Source: Phytomonospora sp040655735 (lineage in GTDB: Bacteria; Actinomycetota; Actinomycetes; Mycobacteriales; Micromonosporaceae). From it: DNA of 64,000 nt. Both the position numbers and the translations under genes were made by a program. Positions 1 to 7,645 of this stretch are shown here, piece after piece (within the stretch, counting starts at the first letter, position 1; each line of letters opens with the position of its first letter). The notes under the pieces are model-generated. The model saw nothing but the letters and a program-made list of their open reading frames with translations, did no database searches and was not told the DNA's origin. Where the stretch lies: the NCBI RefSeq assembly GCF_040655735.1, contig NZ_JBFAKK010000015.1, positions 62,001 to 126,000 of the forward strand, read 5' to 3'.

Positions 1-231
1 TCCTACACCCTCATCGACACACCACCGGACATCGCCGAGCGGGTCCGCGCGATGCTCGACGCCCTGCACCTGCGTTTCGCCGCGATCGACTTCATCGTTA
101 CACCCGGTGATCACCGATGGGTTCTCGTCGACGTCAACCCCAACGGCCAGTGGGGCTTCGTCGAAGAGGCCACCGGCGCGCCCATCGCCCACACCATCGC
201 CACCGACCTCACCCAGGGAGCCACCCGATGA
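1..231 (+). CDS. ATP-grasp peptide maturase, C-terminal end (partial)
   Basis: The window opens inside this gene; only the last 76 residues are visible. They contain a VDVNPNGQWGF stretch that matches the metal/ATP-binding DxNPxG loop at the end of ATP-grasp ligases of the MvdC/TgmB graspetide type, which form ester or amide crosslinks in ribosomal peptides. The stop overlaps the start of the downstream methyltransferase (ATGA), indicating one operon. The family call rests on this loop and on the neighbour; the precursor peptide gene would lie upstream, outside the window. Confidence 0.72.
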   Translation, partial: SYTLIDTPPDIAERVRAMLDALHLRFAAIDFIVTPGDHRWVLVDVNPNGQWGFVEEATGAPIAHTIATDLTQGATR

Positions 232-1376
232 CCACCACGACCCCCGACCACGTCCACCGCCTGATCACCGAACTGACCAACAGCGGCGCCCTGACCGATG
301 CCGCCTGGATCGAGGCGTTCACCCGCGTGCCCCGCCACGCCTTCACGCCCTCCTTCTGGCAGCGCCTGCCCGGCGGGACCGGCCAGAAGGAGTACATCGA
401 CGGCCATGACCCCGCCCAGCACCAGCGGTGGCTCGAGGTCGTCTACTCCGACCACGCCCTGGTCACCCACCACGACGCCGACACCGGCATCGCCACCAGC
501 TCCTCCACCCAGCCCAGCCTCATGGCCCTCATGCTCGAAGCCCTCAACGTCGCCGACGGCAACGACATCCTGGAGATCGGCACCGGCAGCGGCTACAACT
601 GCGCCCTGCTGTGCCAGCGCCTGGGCGCCGAACACGTCACCAGCATCGACATCGACCCCCACCTGGTCGAAACCGCCGGGCACGCCCTCGCCGGGCTCGG
701 CTACGCGCCCCGCCTGGTCATCGGCAACGGCATGCTCGGTGTTCCCTCGGCCGCGCCCTACGACGGCATCATCGCCACCTGCTCCACCAACCGCGTCCCG
801 GGCGCGTGGGTGCGCCAAGCCCGCCCCAGCGCGACCATCATCGCCAACATCGGCGCCGGCGTCGTGCGTCTCGCCCTGGCCGACGACGGCCACAGCGCCT
901 CGGGACGGTTCCTGCCCGGCTTCGCCGGGTTCATCGAGGCCCGCGCCGCCGACGGCCCCACCCGCCTCCCCCTGCCCGACCTGATGAAACTGTGCGCCGA
1001 GCCCGGCGACCACGCCCGCCACGCGCACGTCGGCACCGATTTCGAAGACCACGAGTTCCTGGTGTTCCTCGGCGTGTCCATCCCCGACCTGACCCGCAAC
1101 CTCATCACCTACGACGACAACGACCTGACCCGGTACCTGTTCGCCGGCCCCGACAGCGCCTGGATGACCGCCACCCACAACCCCGCAGGCGACGACCACG
1201 TCACCACCGGCGGACCACGCGACCTGTGGGAGGCCGTCAACGAGATCCGCGACCGATGGGTCGGCGCCGACCGCCCCCGCCACGACCGCATCGGCCTGAC
1301 CGTCACCGAAGACGGCGCCCATCACATGTGGATCGACGAACCCGGCAGCGACCACACCTGGACCATCACCACCTGA
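228..1376 (+). CDS. PIMT-like methyltransferase of an ATP-grasp peptide system
   Basis: The 382-residue protein starts at the ATG that overlaps the upstream stop. It has the SAM-binding motif EIGTGSGYNCALL near residue 120, preceded by a conserved substrate region, as in protein-L-isoaspartate O-methyltransferases. PIMT-like enzymes paired with ATP-grasp ligases methylate an aspartate of a crosslinked peptide, which can collapse to aspartimide (fuscimiditide-type chemistry). It is longer than housekeeping PIMT (about 210 residues), in keeping with the accessory domain of peptide-system members. Role is inferred from context; no precursor is visible. Confidence 0.78.
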   Translation: MTTTTPDHVHRLITELTNSGALTDAAWIEAFTRVPRHAFTPSFWQRLPGGTGQKEYIDGHDPAQHQRWLEVVYSDHALVTHHDADTGIATSSSTQPSLMALMLEALNVADGNDILEIGTGSGYNCALLCQRLGAEHVTSIDIDPHLVETAGHALAGLGYAPRLVIGNGMLGVPSAAPYDGIIATCSTNRVPGAWVRQARPSATIIANIGAGVVRLALADDGHSASGRFLPGFAGFIEARAADGPTRLPLPDLMKLCAEPGDHARHAHVGTDFEDHEFLVFLGVSIPDLTRNLITYDDNDLTRYLFAGPDSAWMTATHNPAGDDHVTTGGPRDLWEAVNEIRDRWVGADRPRHDRIGLTVTEDGAHHMWIDEPGSDHTWTITT

Positions 1377-1441
1377 ACAGGCCACCGACCGGACGAGCAG
1401 CGAGCCCGTCGAGCCGCTACTCGCGACCGGACTCGCCGAGG

Positions 1442-1537
1442 TCATCGGGCACTGAAGCGATGGCGTCCCCAGGCCCCACAGGCAGGCCACGGAACAACTC
1501 GGCGGTTCGTCTGAAGGCGGGGATCTTCGGTGGTCAT
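1442..1537 (-). CDS. putative 31-residue peptide
   Basis: A short minus-strand ORF with a GAGAGGAC ribosome-binding site a few bases before its ATG. Its leader is the 46-bp repeat also found before the gene starting at 7487, in the same position relative to the start codon. The peptide is rich in Arg and Trp with one Cys. It may be a genuine small peptide or the truncated stub of a gene that once resembled the 7487 gene. No function is recognised. Confidence 0.3.
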   Translation of the reverse strand: MTTEDPRLQTNRRVVPWPACGAWGRHRFSAR

Positions 1538-1543
1538 TGCGGT

Positions 1544-1589
1544 GTCCTCTCGGTGTTGGTGACCGGATCCCTCGAAGGGTGATGAGGAC
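1544..1589 (-). repeat. 46-bp leader repeat, copy 1
   Basis: This segment matches 7495-7540 at 39 of 46 positions. In both places it sits directly upstream of a minus-strand start codon and ends in a GAGAGGAC ribosome-binding site. It contains the inverted repeat CCCT-TCG-AGGG. It is probably a shared promoter or operator with a 5' leader. Confidence 0.6.
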
Positions 1590-1606
1590 CCTTCTACCCT
1601 GAGGCG

Positions 1607-2071
1607 ATGACGACACCCGCTGACCGTCCACCCGCCACACCCAGCACCGGCCAACTCGGCGCGCTCATCACCTACGGCTGGGCCGCCGAAGCACCCACCG
1701 GCCGTGAAGAGGCCTTCGTGATGCTCTACACCGCCGGCACGAACCAGGCCGACCCTCGCGACACCATGCCCCGCTTCGCAGCCGCGATCGGCGCCACCGA
1801 CGCCCACGCCGGGCGTCCACCCGCACGCATCGACCCCGCGCTCGCCCGCATCATCACCACCCCGCACACCGTCACCATCCACGTCGGCGACACCCAGTTC
1901 ACCCGGCCCAGCCACCCCGAGTGGCACGCCCTGGCCGCCCGCTCGGGCATGGCCATCCTTGTCGTGTCTTACCTACCGGCCGACGCGGCCGTCTCCGAGG
2001 GGATCTACGCCGACCAGGTCACCGACTCTGGCCAGTACGCCATCGGCCTCACCTCGGCCGTCGCTGGATAG
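1607..2071 (+). CDS. hypothetical protein, 154 aa
   Basis: A compact protein of 154 residues with normal GC3 coding bias, starting at an ATG just after a divergent intergenic region. It has no membrane segment or cysteine motif. The LGALITYGW and FVMLYTAG blocks weakly resemble the Streptomyces DUF5949 family, but this is a guess by eye. A strong hairpin follows the stop, so it is probably transcribed alone. Confidence 0.6.
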   Translation: MTTPADRPPATPSTGQLGALITYGWAAEAPTGREEAFVMLYTAGTNQADPRDTMPRFAAAIGATDAHAGRPPARIDPALARIITTPHTVTIHVGDTQFTRPSHPEWHALAARSGMAILVVSYLPADAAVSEGIYADQVTDSGQYAIGLTSAVAG

Positions 2072-2076
2072 CGAAA

Positions 2077-2098
2077 GGCCCCCGCCGGAGCGGGGGCC
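2077..2098 (+). terminator. hairpin after the 154-aa gene
   Basis: Perfect stem GGCCCCCGC / GCGGGGGCC with a CGGA loop a few bases after the stop codon. There is no T-run, which is common in high-GC actinomycetes. Confidence 0.6.
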
Positions 2099-2282
2099 AC
2101 CCCCGCAAGGCGGGGACGAGTCACCTTCGTGACCTTCGCAAACAGCCACTTGAGGACGATCCCCGCGAGGCGGGGACGACATTCGCAGTACACGGAGCCA
2201 TGAGTCATACCCGCAAGTGCGGGTCCAACCTGCTCAACACACGCAGCCGTGAACCATCCCCGCCAGGGCGGGGACAACGCGC
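2099..2282. CRISPR. degenerate type I-E-like repeat cluster (CRISPR relic)
   Basis: Four short palindromic units of the form CCCCGC-N2-4-GCGGGG lie at about 2101, 2161, 2209 and 2258, each followed by a GAC/AAC-like tail and preceded by AT or AC. This is the hairpin style of type I-E repeats of actinobacteria. The first spacing is 60 bp, as expected for a 28-29 bp repeat plus spacer; the next two are about 48 bp, and unit 3 has two altered bases. No cas operon is nearby. It could instead be an array of small hairpins of other origin. Confidence 0.4.
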
Positions 2283-2306
2283 TCGTCACACAGATCTACG
2301 AGCCAC

Positions 2307-2322
2307 CTCCACACTCGTGGAG
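2307..2322. promoter_or_regulatory. palindrome CTCCAC-N4-GTGGAG, copy 1
   Basis: A 16-bp inverted repeat with 6-bp arms, identical in its arms to the one at 5023-5038. It is likely a protein-binding site, but no gene start is adjacent here. Confidence 0.35.
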
Positions 2323-2579
2323 AAGCACCACCGTAACAACCGCCGACCTTGATCGCCAGGCGCACCTCACCGGTTCACTGCAGCAACAGCGCCGCCCCAC
2401 GCTGCCCGTGGCTCACGACATGACCGACCCCGTCGACCAGGCCCCCCGAGCGAGCACGACATCACCAAGCGCGCCTGCGGCCCGGCCCCGAGGGCGACAC
2501 TCCACAGTGACCCGCTAGGCGAGTCAAGGGCGTAGCGACCCGTGCGTGACCACGACCCTGCGGGCGGTGCCCCGGTGGG

Positions 2580-3086
2580 CTACGTGGCGGCTGGCCGCTC
2601 GGCGGCCTGCTGCCGTTTCCATTCGGCTCGGCGGTCGCGTTCTTCGCTAGCCTCACGTTCCATCGCGTCGCGGTTGGTGTCAGCGCCCCAGGCCAGGCGA
2701 GCGCCGATCTGCTCGAAGAACCCGTAGCGGTCCAGCGCGCCGTTGAGGCCCTCGGCGATGGCGCCGGCCACGCTGGCCGCCTGCACGATCGGCGCCCACT
2801 TCGCCAGTAGCTCCATCAGTCCCGGCAGCCCGTCGACTTGCACGAACTCGCTGCCTGTGTTGACGTCCCACACCTGCAGCAGATACTGGCGACCCGGCCC
2901 GTCGGGGCTATCCCGGCGCCAGGTGACGATGTGCAGCGCACCGTTCTCCTGGCCGCCGATGACCCAGAACCTCTCCCAACCGGCCTTGTCCAGGTCTGTG
3001 TCCACTGTGCTGCTGTCGGCCGGAATCACGTTCGTCGGCTCCCAGGCCCCTTCGCTGAAGTGCAGATCCCACATGGGCGTCGTCAT
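2580..3086 (-). CDS. hypothetical protein, 168 aa
   Basis: A minus-strand gene of 168 residues. The N-terminal half is acidic and aromatic-rich (MWDLHFSEG...), and the C-terminal third is a charged helix rich in Arg/Glu. There is no signal peptide, although residues 100-120 form a hydrophobic Ala-rich helix. No family is recognised. It starts at the ATG ending at 3086; the partial ORF at 3140 diverges from it. Confidence 0.6.
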   Translation of the reverse strand: MTTPMWDLHFSEGAWEPTNVIPADSSTVDTDLDKAGWERFWVIGGQENGALHIVTWRRDSPDGPGRQYLLQVWDVNTGSEFVQVDGLPGLMELLAKWAPIVQAASVAGAIAEGLNGALDRYGFFEQIGARLAWGADTNRDAMEREASEERDRRAEWKRQQAAERPAAT

Positions 3087-3139
3087 CGCATTCCCCTCCG
3101 ACTGGATCGGTCCGCTGGCGACCGTACCCGCCTCCTCTG

Positions 3140-3379
3140 CGCCGTGTCGATCAGGCCGTCGCCGCGTGGCGGACCATCGCCGGGGCGTGGCGGCTGGCCG
3201 TCCCCCGCCGTGACCTCGACCCGGCGTCGCTGGGCTATCGGTCGGCGCTGACGGAGATTCGTGACGCGGTCGAGTCCGAGGACTACTGGATCAACACCGA
3301 GGCGGCGCGCCGGGTCGTACGCGGCGCCGCCCCCGTCCACATCACCGGTATGCCCAGTGCGCCGGTCACCACCCGCTGA
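3140..3379 (+). pseudogene. start-less coding remnant
   Basis: An open frame ends in TGA at 3377-3379 and reads as a normal soluble protein tail (DLDPASLGYRSALTEIRDAV...). No ATG, GTG or TTG start with a ribosome-binding site is visible before it. Either translation starts at a CTG near 3137 or this is the 3' remnant of a truncated gene. The stop lies 12 bases before the next start, so it may once have headed the same operon. Confidence 0.4.
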
Positions 3380-3391
3380 GGACTGATCACC

Positions 3392-4105
3392 ATGACCACA
3401 CTCGACTGGGCCCAGCGCATCCGCGAGGCCACCGCCGCGACCGCAGCGGCCAAGGCCGTCGAAGAGCAGACCATTCGCGACGCCGTGCTGCTCGGAGGGC
3501 TGTCGAGGACCGCCGCCGCCAAGGCCACCGGCGCCGGCTCCAACCGCAACCGTGTTGGCCGCATCCTGGGCGAGAGCCCCGACGGTGGCGAACCCACGGA
3601 GCCAGCCGCCGTGCCGGTCGTCTACGTCAATGGCACCGGGCGGGGATCCGAGACGCACCAGCGGGTCGAACGTGCGATGTGGGCGCGCGGCTGGGGCACC
3701 GTGACCAACCGTGACACCGCCTGGCACCTCGCGCGCGGTGGTACACCGGTCGTGAAGTGCTGGTACGGCACAGACCTCGACCGCAGCGTCGGCGCGATCG
3801 ACGGCCGCGAGCGCTATGTCATCGTCGCTCGTGTCCGGGCCCGGTACGTCGAGACCATCCAGTACGACACCCCCGCCACCTACATGCGCACCGCCGATTA
3901 CGTCCGCCTCAGTCGCGATGGCGCCGACTGGCTCGACCATTCCTTTCCCGCCATCCGGCGCGAACCCGAATTGGTGCACGTCGTCGGAGGTGAGCATTCC
4001 CAGCCGCTGCGCTTCGACCCGAATGCCCTCAACGCCGCTGGTGGCGCTGGCGCTCACGTCATCGACGAGCAGGTCCTCGCCCGCTTGGTCGCCGCCGTCT
4101 TGTAA
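3392..4105 (+). CDS. hypothetical protein with N-terminal HTH-like segment
   Basis: The protein has 237 residues. Residues 25-65 (IRDAVLLGGLSRTAAAKATG) look like a sigma-70-region-4/homeodomain-style helix-turn-helix. The rest is a soluble alpha/beta domain with many aromatic and charged residues and no recognised family. A large antisense ORF over the same region has the Gly/Val-rich composition of a shadow and was discarded. Confidence 0.65.
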   Translation: MTTLDWAQRIREATAATAAAKAVEEQTIRDAVLLGGLSRTAAAKATGAGSNRNRVGRILGESPDGGEPTEPAAVPVVYVNGTGRGSETHQRVERAMWARGWGTVTNRDTAWHLARGGTPVVKCWYGTDLDRSVGAIDGRERYVIVARVRARYVETIQYDTPATYMRTADYVRLSRDGADWLDHSFPAIRREPELVHVVGGEHSQPLRFDPNALNAAGGAGAHVIDEQVLARLVAAVL

Positions 4106-4161
4106 GGACAGCTGGCGACATGCCTCACGCAGAACAAGCGAACCCCACGTTAGGAGTCGTG

Positions 4162-4380
4162 ATGGAGCCGAAAATGACCCTTGCCGAGTGCGATGCCCGC
4201 GCCGACCACGAGATCACCCTCGCCGACATGGTCCCCCGCACCCTGCGCTGGGGTGTGCGTCGCATCATCGTCGGTGAGGTCCGCTCCCGCGAAATCGTTC
4301 CCATGCTGCAGGCCATGGCCGTCAGCCAGGGCAGCCTCTGCACCATCCACGCTGGGGTGCGGCCCGCCGCAACCTCATGA
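4162..4380 (+). pseudogene. VirB11/CpaF-type secretion ATPase fragment
   Basis: Residues around RRIIVGEVRSREIVPMLQAM followed by SLCTIHA match the Walker B/Asp-box to His-box region of CpaF/TadA/VirB11 ATPases (typically DRIIVGEVR...MLQAM...GSLTTIHA). The Walker A half and the C-terminal domain are absent, so this 72-residue piece cannot be a working ATPase. It is a relic of a pilus or type IV secretion locus. The stop overlaps a small ORF (ATGA). Confidence 0.65.
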
Positions 4381-4481
4381 GCGGGACCGACATCGGCATC
4401 GACCTCGCCAACCAGTCCATCGACAACGCCCTGGAGCTGGAAGCCAGTGCCGCCGAGCGCTATCCGTGGCTCATTGGATGA
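4377..4481 (+). CDS. small ORF, 34 aa
   Basis: It begins at an ATG overlapping the stop of the ATPase fragment. The sequence is acidic and helical (MSGTDIGIDLANQS...). It may be a real small protein or an out-of-frame remnant of the decayed ATPase gene. No family is recognised. Confidence 0.3.
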   Translation: MSGTDIGIDLANQSIDNALELEASAAERYPWLIG

Positions 4482-4593
4482 CCGACCTTGGTTCTGAGAC
4501 CGGACCCTCGTTCATCTCAACGTGTCCCTTCCCGACAGTCCCCGCACCCGGATTTCTCAGAATCCACTACCGACCGTTCCGGCTGGGGTCCCT

Positions 4594-4986
4594 TCAGCGC
4601 AGGGCGTTGTGAGCCTCGCGGCACTCCGGGCAACGGCACCGGGCATGCCGGTAGGTCTCCTCACGGCCGTGACGCAGTCGCGGATCACGGCCAGCCATGA
4701 GTGCGGCGTTGAGACGGGTTCGCCAGTCGGCATCCCAAGCACTGCGCCCGTGTATGGCCTGGTGGGAAACGTCTGTCAGCTCGCAGACGGCGTCGAGCGG
4801 TGTGCCGTCAGTGAGCAGGGCGAGGATCGCTGCCTGGGCGGCAGGTGTCAGCGGGTGGGTGTTGTGGCGCCAGGTGCGCATCTGCTGGGCGTGGCCTGCG
4901 GCGGCATCAAGGTCGCGGTCGCCGGCGTTGTAGCGGCTGGCGGGTGTCCACTGGTGACGCGATGGGGATCCGTGGCGCGCTGGCAT
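4594..4986 (-). CDS. small DNA-binding-like protein with Cys tail
   Basis: The 130-residue form starting at 4986 is preferred: the longer start at 5043 would put the perfect palindrome at 5023-5038 inside the coding region. Residues 45-100 carry a resolvase-type helix-turn-helix look (LTPAAQAAILALLTDGTPLDAVCELTDV). The C-terminus has the HGREETYRHARCRCPECREAH motif, a small zinc-finger-like tail common in actinobacterial mobile-element proteins. It may bind the palindrome upstream. Confidence 0.6.
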   Translation of the reverse strand: MPARHGSPSRHQWTPASRYNAGDRDLDAAAGHAQQMRTWRHNTHPLTPAAQAAILALLTDGTPLDAVCELTDVSHQAIHGRSAWDADWRTRLNAALMAGRDPRLRHGREETYRHARCRCPECREAHNALR

Positions 4987-5022
4987 GAGGTTCTCCGCGT
5001 GTGTTGGCACATGTGGCGGGAC

Positions 5023-5038
5023 CTCCACGCGCGTGGAG
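5023..5038. promoter_or_regulatory. palindrome CTCCAC-N4-GTGGAG, copy 2
   Basis: A perfect 16-bp palindrome (CTCCACGCGCGTGGAG) 37 bp upstream of the preferred start of the 4594-4986 gene. The same arms occur at 2307-2322. It is likely an autoregulatory operator. Confidence 0.45.
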
Positions 5039-5213
5039 AACAAGCGCGTCCCAGAATACTCATGCCCTCGCGGACAGCGATCGCCTGTTGGTTCAGCTTC
5101 GGCGATGACTCCGGCACCGCTCGGGCGGCGGGACGCTCGGCTGCCCCAGCGGTGAGTCGATCGGCAAGTCCGTCATTGGCTGCGATCCCGCGTCCGCACC
5201 GTACGCTGCTCAG

Positions 5214-5525
5214 ATGGCGAACGGCGGGCGCGGCTGGGCTTCGCCGTCGAAGGCAGGCGTGGCGACGGCGGCCCGGGGGGACTTCTACGTGGCCTGCACC
5301 GACGATCGGCTGCACGAGCGGGACGCGCCGAGGCGGTATCTGGAGACGCTGACGCGGGCGGGGTGGACCGCCCGCATCGATAACTCCCGCGCCGGGACCG
5401 AGGAAGACATCGTCGTCGACGGGCGCGAGGCGCTGTCCGAACCGCCCCGGTGGCTGCGGCGCTCCTTCCCCCGGCAGAACGTGTACGGCGTCGGCCAGCG
5501 CCGCCGGGCAGTGGACGCCGCGTAG
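5214..5525 (+). CDS. hypothetical protein, 103 aa
   Basis: A basic protein of 103 residues with a YVACTDDRL block and an Arg-rich C-terminus. It has no membrane segment and no recognised family. It stands alone between divergent and unrelated genes. Confidence 0.5.
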   Translation: MANGGRGWASPSKAGVATAARGDFYVACTDDRLHERDAPRRYLETLTRAGWTARIDNSRAGTEEDIVVDGREALSEPPRWLRRSFPRQNVYGVGQRRRAVDAA

Positions 5526-5695
5526 ACCGGTCCTCGCGCACGAATCGGGGCGGATGATTTGAGTCGGGGCGGTCTGCGCTCCGGGGCCGCCCTTCGTCGT
5601 CGGTTGCCCGAAGTCCTCTCCCCCATGCGTAGTAGTTGCCCTCCCCGAGTGTCCTCACCAAGCGCTCAGCGGCCGCCCGGATCGTTGAACCCGGT

Positions 5696-6274
5696 ATGGA
5701 CACGATGACCAGCCCACCCCTCGCTGGCGCGGGCGCCGAAACGCCCATGCCCGGCTACCGTGCGGCCGCGTGGCGCCTGGCCGTCGCGGCGGTGTTTGCC
5801 TTGGCCGGAGCGACGCTGCCGGCGGCGGCCTACCTGGTGCACATGCTCGGCACCGGCGCGATCAACGGTCGCCCCGACCCCTTCGTCTATGCCATGGCCT
5901 ACGGCCTGGAGTGGCCCGCCCGCCAAGGCGTGCTCGTCACCGCCTGCCTCGGCCTGGCCGCCTGGCTGGTCGTCGGCGCCGTCGACCGCCTCCGCGACCG
6001 CGCCCCGGCTCCCTCGCAGCGGTTGTGGCGAGGCCGAACGGCCGGGGCCGTCCTCGCCGCCGCCGGCCTCGTGATGACCGCTGGCGTGGTCGTCCCCGCC
6101 GAGGCCTACCACTACTTCTTCCGCGCCCACCGCGGGAACTACGACAGCACGAGCGCCTATCTCCTCAGCCCCGAAGGTCTCGCATGGGCGGCTTGGGACG
6201 GGATCCTCGCCGCGGCGTGCCTGTGGACCGGGGCACTGCTCATCCGCGCCGCGATCCGCGCCTGGCGCCACTGA
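5696..6274 (+). CDS. four-helix membrane protein
   Basis: From the second in-frame ATG the protein is 192 residues. Four hydrophobic segments near residues 27-50, 70-92, 118-138 and 165-185 predict an integral membrane protein with short loops. Charged residues are confined to the loops. No family is recognised. The ribosome-binding site is weak, so the start could be upstream at 5636. Confidence 0.6.
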   Translation: MDTMTSPPLAGAGAETPMPGYRAAAWRLAVAAVFALAGATLPAAAYLVHMLGTGAINGRPDPFVYAMAYGLEWPARQGVLVTACLGLAAWLVVGAVDRLRDRAPAPSQRLWRGRTAGAVLAAAGLVMTAGVVVPAEAYHYFFRAHRGNYDSTSAYLLSPEGLAWAAWDGILAAACLWTGALLIRAAIRAWRH

Positions 6275-6344
6275 ACCCCACCGCCTCCACTCGACGACCA
6301 CATCAGCGAGACCGGTCGGCCAAGCCCGCGCTTCGCGCCGGGCT

Positions 6345-7487
6345 CTATTGATCCCCGCCGAGGTTGCTGATGTAGTTGCTGGCCTGTTCGCGGGAGAGGT
6401 TGGCGATCCCGGCCTGGTCTTCGGGCCAGCGGAATCCATCGTCGTTGCCGGGCAGATCCCGGTCGAGAAGCAGGCCCATGATTCGGTCGACTTGTGCCTC
6501 GGTGGCGAACTCGCGGCCCTCGGCGGCCAGCCGCTCACGCTCACGTCGCCGCTGTTCGGCCAGCTTGCTCATGGCCTCCTCGAGGGCGCCGATGTCGCGC
6601 CGGGCGCGCAGTTCCCAGTCCATGCGGTCCAGCCCGGACAGGCCGTAGTCGGCGCTGCCGGACAGGGTGTCCAGTCCACCGCGCATCACGATCGCGGGAT
6701 GCAGGCCGCATTCGGCATCGGGGACCGCCGCAACGCCTGCCGCCGCGCAGGCGGTCTCGTAGTCGGCGCGGGTGTGGGAGAGCCCCGGGGCGGCCGCGTC
6801 GGCGGCGGCCAGGGCGGCCTGGTACTCCGCCGTCCGTTCGGCGTCGCGGCCCCAGGAGCGGGCCAGCGTCAGCTCCAGCCACACGGCATGCTCGACGGTG
6901 TAGCGCGGGATGGTTCCCCGAAAGGCGCAGCCGACCTCGTCGTCGGTCTCGGGAACCAGGCCGACCGCGTCGCAGGCGGCCTCGTAGGCGCGCCGGGACC
7001 AGGCGATCGCATCCGGTCCATCGACCGCGCACCCGGCGGCTTTCGCCGTCGCCAGCATCGCGGTGAGCCGTTCGTGCGCGGCCGCCAGGGCCCGTTCGTC
7101 ACCGGCGGCCAGCTTCGCGTCCTCGACGCTGGCGTAGAAGTACTGTGCGGCCGCAGGGCCTTCCTCGGCCGCGCGATACCAGCGAACGGTTCCCCCGCCA
7201 GCGAGGAACTGGCTTCTGTTGGACACCAGGCCATGGGAGTATTCCGAGCGCGCACGCAGCAGATACACCCTCTCCCCGGCCGGACCGGTCGCCTCGAGGA
7301 CGTCACCTAGGTGCTTGTCCCCGCTGTAGACGGGGGCGGCGAGCGCAGGCTTGACGTCGTAGCCGGCCTGGTAGGTCTCGATGATGATCTGGTCGCCGGT
7401 GGCCGCATCGGTGAAGCGGGCGACTTCCGTCGCCTTCAGGCTGCCGGCCGAGGTGGTCCTGCGGTGGCGTGGCGGTGCGGTGCTCAT
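6345..7487 (-). CDS. hypothetical mobile-element protein, 380 aa
   Basis: The start is the ATG ending at 7487, which follows GAGAGGAC in the 46-bp leader repeat; upstream in-frame translation is out-of-phase noise. The protein is soluble, with a helical Ala-rich middle. A C-terminal segment beginning ATEAQVDRIMGLLLDR and ending NLSREQASNYISNL matches a short helical module often found at the ends of plasmid and phage proteins of unknown function. The role is unknown. Confidence 0.65.
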   Translation of the reverse strand: MSTAPPRHRRTTSAGSLKATEVARFTDAATGDQIIIETYQAGYDVKPALAAPVYSGDKHLGDVLEATGPAGERVYLLRARSEYSHGLVSNRSQFLAGGGTVRWYRAAEEGPAAAQYFYASVEDAKLAAGDERALAAAHERLTAMLATAKAAGCAVDGPDAIAWSRRAYEAACDAVGLVPETDDEVGCAFRGTIPRYTVEHAVWLELTLARSWGRDAERTAEYQAALAAADAAAPGLSHTRADYETACAAAGVAAVPDAECGLHPAIVMRGGLDTLSGSADYGLSGLDRMDWELRARRDIGALEEAMSKLAEQRRRERERLAAEGREFATEAQVDRIMGLLLDRDLPGNDDGFRWPEDQAGIANLSREQASNYISNLGGDQ

Positions 7488-7494
7488 GGTCTTC

Positions 7495-7540
7495 GTCCTC
7501 TCGGCGTGGAGTACCGGATCCCTCGAAGGGCAATGAGGAC
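7495..7540 (-). repeat. 46-bp leader repeat, copy 2
   Basis: Second copy of the repeat at 1544-1589, directly before the gene starting at 7487. It contains CCCT-TCG-AGGG and the ribosome-binding site. Confidence 0.6.
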
Positions 7541-7645
7541 GTGCACCACCCATATTGCACAACGGGTACGACAGAAGTACCCGGCCCGGACTGCACGCGA
7601 GGAGGTTCGGGCTGCTCTGGAGCAACAAGGCGGGCGACCTGGTCG

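Noticed and set aside
111..1640. Long minus-strand ORF opposite the methyltransferase
   Set aside because: Gly/Val/Asp-rich composition typical of the antisense of a high-GC gene; the plus strand has the SAM motif and operon overlap.
3083..4057. 324-residue minus ORF
   Set aside because: Overlaps the better plus-strand HTH-like gene and has the biased antisense composition.
6348..7310. 320-residue plus ORF
   Set aside because: Antisense shadow of the 6345-7487 gene.
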